Shown here piece after piece: positions 23,171-31,538 of a DNA stretch of 53,936 nucleotides. The notes beneath the pieces were generated by a model that had not been told where the DNA came from, made no database searches, and saw nothing but the letters and a program-made list of their open reading frames with translations. Each line of letters opens with the position of its first letter. Within the stretch, counting starts at the first letter, position 1. Both the position numbers and the translations under genes were made by a program. The stretch lies in assembly GCA_964512305.1 (NCBI GenBank), contig CAZEIW010000171.1:1-53936 (forward strand), read 5' to 3'. The stretch comes from CAZEIW01 sp964512305. GTDB taxonomy: Bacteria; Pseudomonadota; Gammaproteobacteria; Burkholderiales; Burkholderiaceae_F.

Positions 23171-24349
23171 ATGCGGGCGCTGGAGGGCATCACCGTGGTC
23201 ACGCTGGAGCACGCGATCGCGGCGCCGTTTTGCACGCGCCAGCTCGCGGATCTCGGGGCGCGCGTGATCAAGATCGAACGACCGGGCGTGGGCGACTTCG
23301 CGCGCGCCTACGACGACCGGGTGCGCGGACAGGCATCGCACTTCGTCTGGACCAACCGCTCGAAGGAGAGCCTCACGCTGGATCTGAAGCACCCGCAGGC
23401 GCCGCCGATCCTGCAGCGCCTGCTTGCCGGCGCCGACGTGCTGGTGCAGAACCTGATGCCCGGCGCGGCGGCGCGCCTGGGGCTCTCGTATCCGGCGCTG
23501 CAGGCGGGTCATCCGCGGCTGATCGTGTGCGACATCTCGGGTTACGGGGAGAACGGGCCCTATCGCGACAAGAAGGCCTACGACCTGCTGATCCAGAGCG
23601 AGTCGGGCTTCCTGTCGATCACGGGATCGGCGGACGAACCGGCCAAGGCCGGGTGTTCGATCGCCGACATCGCCGCCGGCATGTACGCGTACAGCAGCAT
23701 CCTGGCGGCCCTGATCGAGCGCGGCCGCACCGGCCGGGGCAAGTCGATCGACGTGTCGATGCTCGAGGCGATGGTCGAGTGGATGAGCTATCCGCTGTAC
23801 TACGCTTTCGCCGGCGCGCCGCCGCCGCCGCGCGCCGGTGCGGCGCACGCGACGATCTACCCGTACGGCCCCTTCGCCGCCGGCGACGGCAGGACCGTGA
23901 TGCTCGGCCTGCAGAACGAGCGCGAATGGCAGGTGTTCTGCGAAAAGGTGCTGCGCATGCCTGAGCTGGCTGCCGACGAGCGGTTCGCCACCAACAGCCG
24001 CCGCACGGCGGCCCGGCAGGCGCTGCGCGAGATCATCACCCGGGTCTTCGCCGCGCTCACCGCCGAGCAGGTCGTGGCCCGCCTCGACGACGCGCAGATC
24101 GCCAACGCGCGCATGAACGACATGCGCGAGGTTTGGGAACACCCGCAGCTGAAAGCGCGCCATCGCTGGGTGCAGGTCGACACGCCGGGCGGTCCTGTGC
24201 CCGCGCTGCTTCCGCCCGGCATCGGCGGCCCGGACGCGGCGCGGATGGATCCGGTCCCGGCGCTGGGCCAGCACACCGACGCGATCCTGGGCGAGCTTGG
24301 CTACGGCCCGGCCGAGGTGGTCCGCCTGCGCGAAACGCACGCAATCTGA
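23171..24349 (+). CDS. class III CoA-transferase (CaiB/BaiF family)
   Basis: 392 residues with family landmarks: GITVVTLEHAIAAPFCTRQLADLGARVIKIERPGVGD at the N-terminus, VWTNRSKESLTLDLK, SGYGENGPYRDKKAYDLLIQSESG (Asp138 in AYDLLIQ is the expected nucleophile) and GKSIDVSMLEAM. It moves CoA from one carboxylate to another. In this operon it would activate the imported acid, for example using succinyl-CoA or acetyl-CoA as donor. The ATG is preceded by a purine-rich GAAGGGGA. The downstream DctP receptor begins 27 bases later. Confidence 0.92.
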   Translation: MRALEGITVVTLEHAIAAPFCTRQLADLGARVIKIERPGVGDFARAYDDRVRGQASHFVWTNRSKESLTLDLKHPQAPPILQRLLAGADVLVQNLMPGAAARLGLSYPALQAGHPRLIVCDISGYGENGPYRDKKAYDLLIQSESGFLSITGSADEPAKAGCSIADIAAGMYAYSSILAALIERGRTGRGKSIDVSMLEAMVEWMSYPLYYAFAGAPPPPRAGAAHATIYPYGPFAAGDGRTVMLGLQNEREWQVFCEKVLRMPELAADERFATNSRRTAARQALREIITRVFAALTAEQVVARLDDAQIANARMNDMREVWEHPQLKARHRWVQVDTPGGPVPALLPPGIGGPDAARMDPVPALGQHTDAILGELGYGPAEVVRLRETHAI

Positions 24350-24376
24350 GGGTTCGCCCTGAACAGGAGACGACAG

Positions 24377-25399
24377 ATGCAGCTGGTCAAGACCTTGGGC
24401 ATCGCGATCTCGGCCCTCGCGCTCGGGACCGGCCTGGGCGGCATCGCGCTTGCCCAACAGGCGCCGATCGTGATCAAGTTCAGCCATGTGGTGGCGCCGG
24501 ATACGCCCAAAGGCAAGGCTGCCGACTACTTCAAGAAGCTGGTCGAGGAGCGGACCGGGGGCCGCGTCAAGGTCGAGGTGTACCCCAACAGCACGCTGTT
24601 CAAGGACAAGGAGGAGCTCGAGGCGCTGCAGCTCGGATCGGTGCAGATCCTGGCGCCCTCGGCATCGAAGTTCGGGCCGATGGGCATCAAGGAGTTCGAG
24701 GCTTTCGACCTGCCGTACCTGTTCGACAGCTATGAGGACCTGCACAAGGTCACCCGCGGGCCGATCGGCGCCTCGATGCTGAAGCTCCTGCAGCCGCACG
24801 GAATGACCGGGCTCGCATTCTGGGACAACGGCTTCAAGGAGTTCACCGCCAACAAGCCGCTTCGCCTGCCGGAGGACTTCAAGGGCCAGAAGATGCGCAT
24901 CCAGTCCTCCAAGGTGCTCGACGCCCAGATGCGCGCGGTCGGAGCGATCCCGCAGGTGATGGCGTTCTCGGACGTCTACCAGGGCTTGCAGACCGGGGTC
25001 GTCGACGGCACCGAGAACACGCCGTCGAACATCTACACGCAGAAGACGCACGAGGTGCAGAAGGTCATGACGATGACCGACCACGGCTACATCGGCTACG
25101 TGGTCGTCACCAACACGAAGTTCTGGGAGTCGCTGCCGCCCGACCTGCGGGCGATCCTCGAGCAGGCGATGAAGGAGGCGACCGACTACGCCGACGAGAT
25201 CGCGAAGAAGGAGAACGACGACGCCGTCGAGGCGATCCGCAGGAGCGGAAAGACCCAGATCGTCGAGGTGACCGCCGGGCAGAAGCGGGCGTTGAAGAAG
25301 GCGATGATGCCGGTGCACCGCCAGATGGAGGACCGCGTCGGCCGCGAGGTGGTGCAGGCGATCTACGGCGCCACCGGGTTCGATCCGAAGAGCCTCTGA
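24377..25399 (+). CDS. dctP: TRAP transporter substrate-binding protein, DctP type
   Basis: 340 residues. Signal peptide with cleavage near ALA before QQAP. The mature body has the DctP features IKFSHVVAPDTPKGKAADYF, then QLGSVQILAPS, FDLPYLFDSYEDLHKV and GQKMRIQSSKVLDAQMRAVGAIPQVM (the Arg that clamps the substrate carboxylate) and VDGTENTPSNIYTQ. It captures a carboxylic acid in the periplasm. TRAP importers also need DctQ and DctM membrane subunits, and no such genes are in this window, so it is an orphan receptor or uses subunits encoded elsewhere. AGGAG lies upstream of the ATG. It sits mid-operon. Confidence 0.92.
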   Translation: MQLVKTLGIAISALALGTGLGGIALAQQAPIVIKFSHVVAPDTPKGKAADYFKKLVEERTGGRVKVEVYPNSTLFKDKEELEALQLGSVQILAPSASKFGPMGIKEFEAFDLPYLFDSYEDLHKVTRGPIGASMLKLLQPHGMTGLAFWDNGFKEFTANKPLRLPEDFKGQKMRIQSSKVLDAQMRAVGAIPQVMAFSDVYQGLQTGVVDGTENTPSNIYTQKTHEVQKVMTMTDHGYIGYVVVTNTKFWESLPPDLRAILEQAMKEATDYADEIAKKENDDAVEAIRRSGKTQIVEVTAGQKRALKKAMMPVHRQMEDRVGREVVQAIYGATGFDPKSL

Positions 25400-25430
25400 G
25401 CGCTCGCCAGCCTCCTCCAAGGAAACCCGC

Positions 25431-26789
25431 GTGAACCCGACCCATCCGGGCGAAACCCTGGCCGGCTTTGCCGCAACGATTGACGCCGGGACGATTCCCG
25501 CGCCGGTGCTGCGCCGCGCGGAGGACCTGATGCTCGACTGGCTCGCCTCGTCCCTGGCGGGCAGGCACGCGCGGCCGGTCGAGACGATCGCGCGCTTTGT
25601 CGAGAGCATGGGGCCCTCCGGCGGGCCGAGCGAGATCCTGATCCATCGCCGGCGCAGCAGCCCCCTGGCGGCAGCGGTGGCCAACGCCGCCGCTTCGCAT
25701 TTCGCGGAGCAGGACGACGTGCACAACGGCTCGGTGTTCCACCCCGGAACCGTCGTCTTCCCGCCGGCGCTCGCGACGGCACAGGCCTTGGGGTCCAGCG
25801 GCGCGGAGTTGCTGGCCGCGGTGGTCGCCGGCTACGAGGTCGGCATCCGCGTCGGAGAATTCCTCGGCCGCTCGCACTACAAGTTCTTCCACACGACGGG
25901 CACGGCGGGCACCCTGGCGGCAGCCGCAGCGGCCGGCCGCCTGCTGGGCCTCTCGCCCGATCAGATGCTGCACGCGTTCGGATCCGCCGGCACACAGTCG
26001 GCCGGCATGTGGGAGTTCCTTCGCGACGCCGCGGACTCCAAGCAGCTGCACACCGCTCACGCGGCCGGCGCCGGCCTCACCGCGGCCTACCTCGCGGACG
26101 ACGGCTTCACCGGCGCCAGCCGCATCTTCGACGGGGTGCAGGGCATGGCGGCCGGCATGTCGAAGGATGCCGACGCCGCCCGCCTGACCGATGGCCTCGG
26201 CACGCGCTGGGCGCTCGCCGAGACCTCGTTCAAGTTTCACGCCTGCTGCCGCCATACCCACCCGGCCGCCGACGCGCTGCGGCAGGTGCTGCAGCGGCAT
26301 CACCTCGGAGCGGAGGACATCCGGCGCGTGACCACCTTCGTCCACCAGGGCGCGCTCGACGTCCTGGGACCGGTGACCGACCCGCAGACGGTGCACCAGG
26401 CCAAGTTCTCGATGGGCACGGTACTCGCCCTGATCGCGATCCATGGGCGTGCCGGCCTCGCGGAGTTCGACCGGCACTATCGCGACGCGGTGGTCGTCGC
26501 GCTCCGCGACAGGGTCGCCATGCAGCTCGATGCCGAGGTCGACGCCGCCTACCCCGCGCGCTGGATCGGCAAAGTGACGGTCGAAACCGTCGACGGCAGG
26601 CGTCTCGACGGCCGGGTCGACGTGCCCAAGGGCGATCCCGGCAATACCTTGAGCCGGACCGAGCTGGAGGACAAGGCGCTTCGGCTGGCGCAGTACGGGG
26701 GTGCCGCGAGCGAAGCCGAGATGCGCGGCATCATCGCGCGCATCTGGCACATCGCCGAGGTCGAGCGCGTGCCGCTCTTTCTCGCCTGA
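25431..26789 (+). CDS. MmgE/PrpD family protein
   Basis: 452 residues spanning the whole MmgE/PrpD fold. Visible family features are LMLDWLASSLAGR near the start, FHPGTVVFPPALA, the FGSAGTQSAGMWEFLRDAADSKQLHTAHAAGAGL region and the FKFHACCRHTHPAADAL motif in the middle. PrpD is 2-methylcitrate dehydratase and IDS-epimerase relatives isomerise other acids; the exact reaction here is not predictable. The start is a GTG with AAGGAAA upstream. It is followed after ten bases by the CitE-like gene, and both are part of the CoA-ester operon. Confidence 0.9.
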   Translation: MNPTHPGETLAGFAATIDAGTIPAPVLRRAEDLMLDWLASSLAGRHARPVETIARFVESMGPSGGPSEILIHRRRSSPLAAAVANAAASHFAEQDDVHNGSVFHPGTVVFPPALATAQALGSSGAELLAAVVAGYEVGIRVGEFLGRSHYKFFHTTGTAGTLAAAAAAGRLLGLSPDQMLHAFGSAGTQSAGMWEFLRDAADSKQLHTAHAAGAGLTAAYLADDGFTGASRIFDGVQGMAAGMSKDADAARLTDGLGTRWALAETSFKFHACCRHTHPAADALRQVLQRHHLGAEDIRRVTTFVHQGALDVLGPVTDPQTVHQAKFSMGTVLALIAIHGRAGLAEFDRHYRDAVVVALRDRVAMQLDAEVDAAYPARWIGKVTVETVDGRRLDGRVDVPKGDPGNTLSRTELEDKALRLAQYGGAASEAEMRGIIARIWHIAEVERVPLFLA

Positions 26790-26799
26790 CCGCCGGCCG

Positions 26800-27600
26800 A
26801 TGACCGCGCGTTCCTACCTTTTCGTGCCTGCCGACCGGCCCGAGCGCTTCGAGAAAGCGCTTGCGGCCGGCGCCGACGCGGTGATCGTCGACCTCGAGGA
26901 CGCGGTCGCCCCGGGCGCGAAGGCGCCGGCGCGGGCTGCGCTGGCGGCCTGGCTCGAGAGGCCACCCGCGCCGGTGGTGCTGCGGATCAACGCCGCCGAT
27001 ACCGAATGGTTCGACGCCGACCTCGCGCTGTGCGCGCTGCCGGGGGTCGCCGGCGTGATGGTGCCGAAGGCCGAGCGCGCGCAGGCTCTCGTCCGGGTGG
27101 CAGCGGCCGCGCCCGGGAGGACCTTGTTGCCACTGATCGAGACCGCGGCCGGCTTCGATCGGTTGCGGGCGGTTGCCGCCGTGGCGGGCGTCGAACGCCT
27201 GGCATTCGGGTCGATCGACTTCCAGCTCGATCTGGGCATCGACGGCGAGGCCGAGGAGTTGCTTTTCTTCCGTTCTCAGCTGGTGCTGGCGTCGAGGCTC
27301 GCGAACCTCGAGGCGCCGGTCGACGGCGTGAGCACCGCGATCGATGACGCCGCGCAAGTGCTCGCCGATGCCAGGCGCGCGCGACGGCTGGGTTTCGGTG
27401 CCAAGTTATGCATCCATCCGAAGCAGGTCGAGATCGTGAACCGCAGCTTCAGTCCGAGCGCCGACGAAGTCGCCTGGGCGCGCAGCGTGCTCGACGCCGC
27501 TGCCCGATCGCGCGGGGGCGCCGTGGCGGTCGACGGGAAGATGATCGACAAGCCGGTCATCCTGCGCGCCGAGGCGTTGTTGAGGCGGGCAAAGGGTTGA
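26800..27600 (+). CDS. CitE-like HpcH/HpaI-family lyase
   Basis: 266 residues of a TIM barrel. Landmarks: RSYLFVPADRPERFEKAL, ADAVIVDLEDAVAPGAK (the Glu-Asp pair near the start of the barrel), VPKAE, LLPLIETAAGF (metal-binding Glu) and FGSIDFQLDLGIDG. These resemble citryl-, citramalyl- and malyl-CoA lyases (CitE/Ccl/Mcl types). It would cleave a hydroxyacyl-CoA to pyruvate or glyoxylate plus an acyl-CoA. The ten-base gap from the MmgE/PrpD stop shows operon linkage. It is the last gene; a degenerate palindrome follows. Confidence 0.9.
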   Translation: MTARSYLFVPADRPERFEKALAAGADAVIVDLEDAVAPGAKAPARAALAAWLERPPAPVVLRINAADTEWFDADLALCALPGVAGVMVPKAERAQALVRVAAAAPGRTLLPLIETAAGFDRLRAVAAVAGVERLAFGSIDFQLDLGIDGEAEELLFFRSQLVLASRLANLEAPVDGVSTAIDDAAQVLADARRARRLGFGAKLCIHPKQVEIVNRSFSPSADEVAWARSVLDAAARSRGGAVAVDGKMIDKPVILRAEALLRRAKG

Positions 27601-27651
27601 GCGACCCGTTGCCCTGGCGCCAAGGCCCGGCCGAAGCCGGCGCAGGTCTCT

Positions 27652-27673
27652 TCCTCCCGCTTGCGAGAGGAGG
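27652..27673. repeat. intergenic palindromic repeat, copy 4 (degenerate)
   Basis: CCTCCCGCTTGCGAGAGGAGG is a decayed form of the family element: the right arm keeps GAGAGG but the left is shortened to CCTCCCGC. It lies between two convergent genes, the CitE-like gene and the exported protein gene. Confidence 0.6.
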
Positions 27674-27694
27674 TTGACTGCGCTTATCGAGGGC

Positions 27695-28252
27695 TCATGG
27701 CGTCAGATATCCGTGCAGCTGAACTTCCGACAGGTGAGCGCCGCTCGTCTGTACGATTGGAACGTAGGTGAGATAGAGCCCGGCCGTCAGATGATCCTGC
27801 CGTGAGGCAATCCCTTGCGCATCGGCCAGTGCCGATGAACTGTAGAGGAAGCCGCAGCGGCTCGTGCAGGGGAAGTTCAGGAATATGGTGGCGCCCGCCG
27901 GGTTGAAGGTGCTTTCCCAGTCGACGTCCAGAATCACGAGCGTATGCCCCGCCGGCACCGTGTAGTCGACGGTGGCCATGACTCCCGCCGAATCGATCTG
28001 CCTGAACGACGTGCAATGAGGATAGGGACTGAGATTGTCGGGCGTATCGGTCGGAAAGCACCACAGAGTGATCAAGTCCGCGACCGGGACGCCCAGGTGA
28101 GTCGGCATCGTGACCACCGACTGAGGTGCGTGCCGCGCACCGGGATCCGGATCGTTGCCCTCCGCCACGGCGGTTCCGGTGAGCGTCAGCGCCATTGCAC
28201 ACGCCGACACGAAAATAGAAGCTGGCGTCGCCCTTCCCTCGCGTTTCTTCAT
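27695..28252 (-). CDS. exported protein of unknown function
   Basis: 185 residues. N-terminal signal peptide (MKKREGR followed by a hydrophobic core, cleavage near AVA). The mature part has four Cys, two of them in the closely spaced pair of FPCTSRCGF, and otherwise mixed beta-type sequence without a recognised domain. Start at ATG 28252 has GGAGAA upstream; the longer frame to 28321 adds non-coding-looking sequence. It diverges from yejA with a 344-base gap. Function cannot be told from sequence. Confidence 0.65.
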   Translation of the reverse strand: MKKREGRATPASIFVSACAMALTLTGTAVAEGNDPDPGARHAPQSVVTMPTHLGVPVADLITLWCFPTDTPDNLSPYPHCTSFRQIDSAGVMATVDYTVPAGHTLVILDVDWESTFNPAGATIFLNFPCTSRCGFLYSSSALADAQGIASRQDHLTAGLYLTYVPIVQTSGAHLSEVQLHGYLTP

Positions 28253-28596
28253 CGGGTTCTCCTCTGCGGCCGTGGCCGGTACTGACTCATAAACTGTCAG
28301 GCCGCCGGGGCTCCGCGTCAAGGGGAAGAATCACGCGCCCATATCTCCGATGCGAGCGGATATGGCTGCCGTAAAGACTGCTCGCCCGACCTGATCCGCG
28401 CGAACACCGGCGCGACCACACTCACGTAGTGGCCTCTAAACGCCACCCGGGCCGTTCGGGCAGCCACGAACCAGCCAATCCGCCGCTTCTTCAACTCGCT
28501 CGGCAACCGGGTCCGCAAACGGCGCGCCTCCTTGTCGACGACCCTCCATCGGTCTACTCTCTCGACACCTTGAGTCGCCCGTCGCGGCGCGTCGAG
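28253..28596. other. 344-base divergent intergenic region upstream of yejA
   Basis: No gene is seen here. The region holds one clean inverted repeat, CCATATC / GATATGG (28339-28365, 7-base arms, 13-base spacer), and no obvious strong sigma70 promoter that I can fix with confidence. It presumably holds the yejA promoter and the one for the exported protein. Confidence 0.35.
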
Positions 28597-30489
28597 ATGA
28601 TCCTGACACGGCGTTCGACCGTCGCGCTGCTGGCCTCGCTACCGCTTCTCGCGCTTGCCGCGCCGCGAGCCGTCGATTTGCCCGATGAGGGCTGGGTCCA
28701 CGCGATCGCGCGCTACGGCCAGCCCAAGTATCCCGCCGGCTTCGCCCATTACGACTACGTCGATCCGGATGCACCCAAGGGCGGCACGCTGACCCTTCCC
28801 AATCCGAATCGCACGACCAACTTCGACAAGCTCAATCCGTTCTCGGTCAAGGGCAGCTATCAGACCCTGCTGACGAGCCTTGTCTTCGAGACCTTGTGCG
28901 ACCTCGGCGGTGACGAGCCGTACACCGGCTACGGGCTGCTGGCGCAGAGCATGAAGGCGGCGCCCGACGATTCGGCGATCACGTTTCGGATCGATCCGCG
29001 CGCCCGTTTTTCGAACGGCGACCCGGTGACGGCCGGCGATGTGCGCGCCTCCTTCGAGTTGGTGACCGACAAGGACGCATCGCCGGTATGGACCAGTCAG
29101 TTCGAAGCCGTCAAATCGGCGACCGTCATCGATGACAGGACCATCCGATTCGACCTGACTCATCCCGACCGCTTTGCGCTGGTGAAGCTCGCGGTTTCGC
29201 TGCCCGTCTTTTCGGCCAAATGGGGCGTTGGAGCCGACGGCAGGCGCAAGCCGGTCAACCAGATCATCGACGAAGTCCCGATTGCCTCCGGTCCCTACCG
29301 GATCTCGGATACCGACTCGGGCAGGCGAATGGTGCTGGTCCGCAACCCGGACTACTGGGCCCGCGATCTGGCGGTCCGCAAGGGCTTCTTCAACTACGAC
29401 CGGATCGTCATCAAGTACTACCTCGACCAGTCCGCGGAGCTCGAGGCGTTCAAGGCCGGGGAATTCGATCTGATGCAGGAATTTTCGAATCGCCGCTGGA
29501 CGCGGCAGCATGTCGGAGAGAAGTACGACAGCGGGCAGATCGTCAAGGAGCGTCTTCCCGTCGGCATGGGCCAGTACCTGCAGGCTTTCATATTCAATCT
29601 GCGGCGGCCGCTATTCCGCGATCCGCGCGTGCGCGAGGCCCTGGACCTGGCGTACGACTTCGGCGTCGGCTACCGTCAGTCGGGAGGAGTGGCCCTGCGC
29701 GCCGACAGCGTGTTCACGAATTCACCGTTCGCCGCCAGCGGTGAGCCAGCCGCCGGCGAGCTCGCGCTGCTGACGCCTTTTGGAGCCGAGTTGGATCCGC
29801 ACGCGCTCACCCAGTTCGTCGATCTGCCCCCGAGCCGGCTGCCGGCCGTGCACGAACGGCTGGCCCGCGCGCTCGAACTGCTGCACGAGGCGGGCTGGAC
29901 CAGCGGTCCGGACGGCATGCTCCACGATGCGGCTGGCGGTCCGTGCGAGTTCGAGTACCTGACCGACGACCCGACCTCGGTCACCGAGGCGGCGTGGCAG
30001 CACAATCTTGCCCGGATCGGCGTGCGGATGCGGATCCGGCGCTCCGATTTCGCGCTGGTCCTGGAGCGGCTGAACAATTTCGAGTTTGACGTCTTCCTGA
30101 TGAATCCGGGAAACTTCCTGTTGCCGCTGCCGGTGGATCTCGAAAGTCTCTACGGCAGCGCGAGCGCCGACAAGAAGGGTTCGGTCAATATCGGCGGTGT
30201 CAAGGATCCGGTTCTCGACCGGCTGATCGGCGCCATCCGCGCGGCGCGCAACGAGCCGGAGCTGCGCGACGCCACGCGCGCCTTCGACCGGGAGTTCCGT
30301 TCGCGGCACTACTCGGTAGCGACCGGGTTGTCGTTGTTCGACAACTTCGCGCACTGGAACACGATCGCGCTGCCGGCGAAGCGCCCCGTGTTCTATGCGA
30401 TCGAGGAACCCGGCTTCCACCCGTTGCTCTGGCCGGTGATGACTTCGTGGGCACGCTCCCCCGCGACCGTCCAGCCCGCCCCGCGGTGA
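28597..30489 (+). CDS. yejA: peptide-type ABC transporter substrate-binding protein YejA
   Basis: 630 residues. A signal peptide (residues 1-22 or so, no lipobox) sends it to the periplasm. The body is an SBP_bac_5-type fold: KGGTLTLPNPNRTTNFDKLNPF, LVFETLCDLGGDEPYTGYGLLAQSM, FSNGDPVTAGDVRASFELVTD and the later FIFNLRRPLFRDPRVREALDLAYDF. This fold binds peptides and related compounds, and the YejA type in Escherichia coli brings in microcin C. The ATG at 28597 gives the signal peptide; the upstream open frame looks non-coding. It is the first gene of yejABEF. Confidence 0.9.
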   Translation: MILTRRSTVALLASLPLLALAAPRAVDLPDEGWVHAIARYGQPKYPAGFAHYDYVDPDAPKGGTLTLPNPNRTTNFDKLNPFSVKGSYQTLLTSLVFETLCDLGGDEPYTGYGLLAQSMKAAPDDSAITFRIDPRARFSNGDPVTAGDVRASFELVTDKDASPVWTSQFEAVKSATVIDDRTIRFDLTHPDRFALVKLAVSLPVFSAKWGVGADGRRKPVNQIIDEVPIASGPYRISDTDSGRRMVLVRNPDYWARDLAVRKGFFNYDRIVIKYYLDQSAELEAFKAGEFDLMQEFSNRRWTRQHVGEKYDSGQIVKERLPVGMGQYLQAFIFNLRRPLFRDPRVREALDLAYDFGVGYRQSGGVALRADSVFTNSPFAASGEPAAGELALLTPFGAELDPHALTQFVDLPPSRLPAVHERLARALELLHEAGWTSGPDGMLHDAAGGPCEFEYLTDDPTSVTEAAWQHNLARIGVRMRIRRSDFALVLERLNNFEFDVFLMNPGNFLLPLPVDLESLYGSASADKKGSVNIGGVKDPVLDRLIGAIRAARNEPELRDATRAFDREFRSRHYSVATGLSLFDNFAHWNTIALPAKRPVFYAIEEPGFHPLLWPVMTSWARSPATVQPAPR

Positions 30490-30493
30490 GACC

Positions 30494-31528
30494 GTGCTGG
30501 TCTACATCCTGAAACGCCTGGCCCTGACCGTTCCGACGCTGCTCGGCCTGGTGACGCTCGTCTTCCTGCTGACGCAGTTCGTCCCGGGCGGGCCGATCGA
30601 GCAATTGGCGGCGCAGATGCGGGCGCACCGCCAGGGCGAGGCAGGCAGCTATCGCGCCGGGGGTGAGATAGACCCCGAGCAGCTGCAACGGATCAAGGCG
30701 CTTTACGGCTTCGACCGCCCCCCGCTCGAGCGGTACGTGCGGATGCTGTCCGGCTTCGCGCGTTTCGACCTCGGCGACAGCTTCCAGCACAACAAGCCGG
30801 TAGGCAGGCTGCTGCTCGAGAAGCTGCCGGTTTCAATAAGCCTCGGCGCCTGGACGCTGCTCGTCTCGTACCTGGTGTCGATTCCGCTGGGTATCGCGAA
30901 AGCGGTTCGCGAGGGCTCGCGCTTCGACGTCGCGACGACCGTCCTGGTGCTTGCCGGCTATTCGATACCGGGGTTCGCGCTCGGCGTCTTCCTGATCGTG
31001 ATCTTCGCCGGCGGCACCTTTCTCGAATGGTTCCCGCTGCGGGGGCTGGTGTCGGACAATTGGTCCGCCCTGGGGTGGGGCGCCCGCATCCGCGACTACT
31101 TCTGGCACCTCACCCTGCCCCTGAGTTGTCTCGTGGTCGGCAGCTTCGCGGTGATCACGATGCTGACCAAGAACACCTTCCTGGAGGAGATCCGCAAGCA
31201 GTATGTGCTGGTCGCGCGCGCAAAGGGACTCGAAGAGCGCGTGATCCTGTACCGGCACGTGCTGCGCAACGCGCTGATTCCGCTCGTTACCGGCCTGCCG
31301 TCGGCGTTCATCGGGGCCTTCTTCGCGGGCGACGTTTTGATCGAGTCGCTGTTCTCGCTCGACGGGATCGGTCTGCTTTCGTACGAGTCGATCATCCGCC
31401 GCGACTTCCCGGTCGTGATCGGCGCCGTCTACGTGTTCGCGCTGGCGGGGCTGCTGGTAAAGGTGGTGTCCGACACGCTCTATACGGTGATCGATCCGCG
31501 GGTCCACTTCGGCGAGGCGGGGCGCTGA
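30494..31528 (+). CDS. yejB: ABC transporter permease YejB
   Basis: 344 residues with the DppB-like permease plan: N-terminal membrane helix (LKRLALTVPTLLGLVTLVFLL), the family motif FVPGGPIEQL, then five further spans. The EAA-loop contact for the ATPase is near RAKGLEERVILYRHVLRNALIPLV. The start is a GTG four bases after the yejA stop codon, so translation is probably coupled. The protein pairs with YejE to form the transmembrane pore of the importer. Confidence 0.92.
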   Translation: MLVYILKRLALTVPTLLGLVTLVFLLTQFVPGGPIEQLAAQMRAHRQGEAGSYRAGGEIDPEQLQRIKALYGFDRPPLERYVRMLSGFARFDLGDSFQHNKPVGRLLLEKLPVSISLGAWTLLVSYLVSIPLGIAKAVREGSRFDVATTVLVLAGYSIPGFALGVFLIVIFAGGTFLEWFPLRGLVSDNWSALGWGARIRDYFWHLTLPLSCLVVGSFAVITMLTKNTFLEEIRKQYVLVARAKGLEERVILYRHVLRNALIPLVTGLPSAFIGAFFAGDVLIESLFSLDGIGLLSYESIIRRDFPVVIGAVYVFALAGLLVKVVSDTLYTVIDPRVHFGEAGR

Positions 31529-31538
31529 CCCGCTGCTG

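Noticed and set aside
22772..25726. A 984-codon open frame on the minus strand across the CoA-ester operon
   Set aside because: It is antisense to well-supported genes (acyl-CoA dehydrogenase, CoA-transferase, DctP, MmgE/PrpD). Its product is rich in His, Arg and Asp with no recognisable domain, the normal look of antisense frames in high-GC genes.
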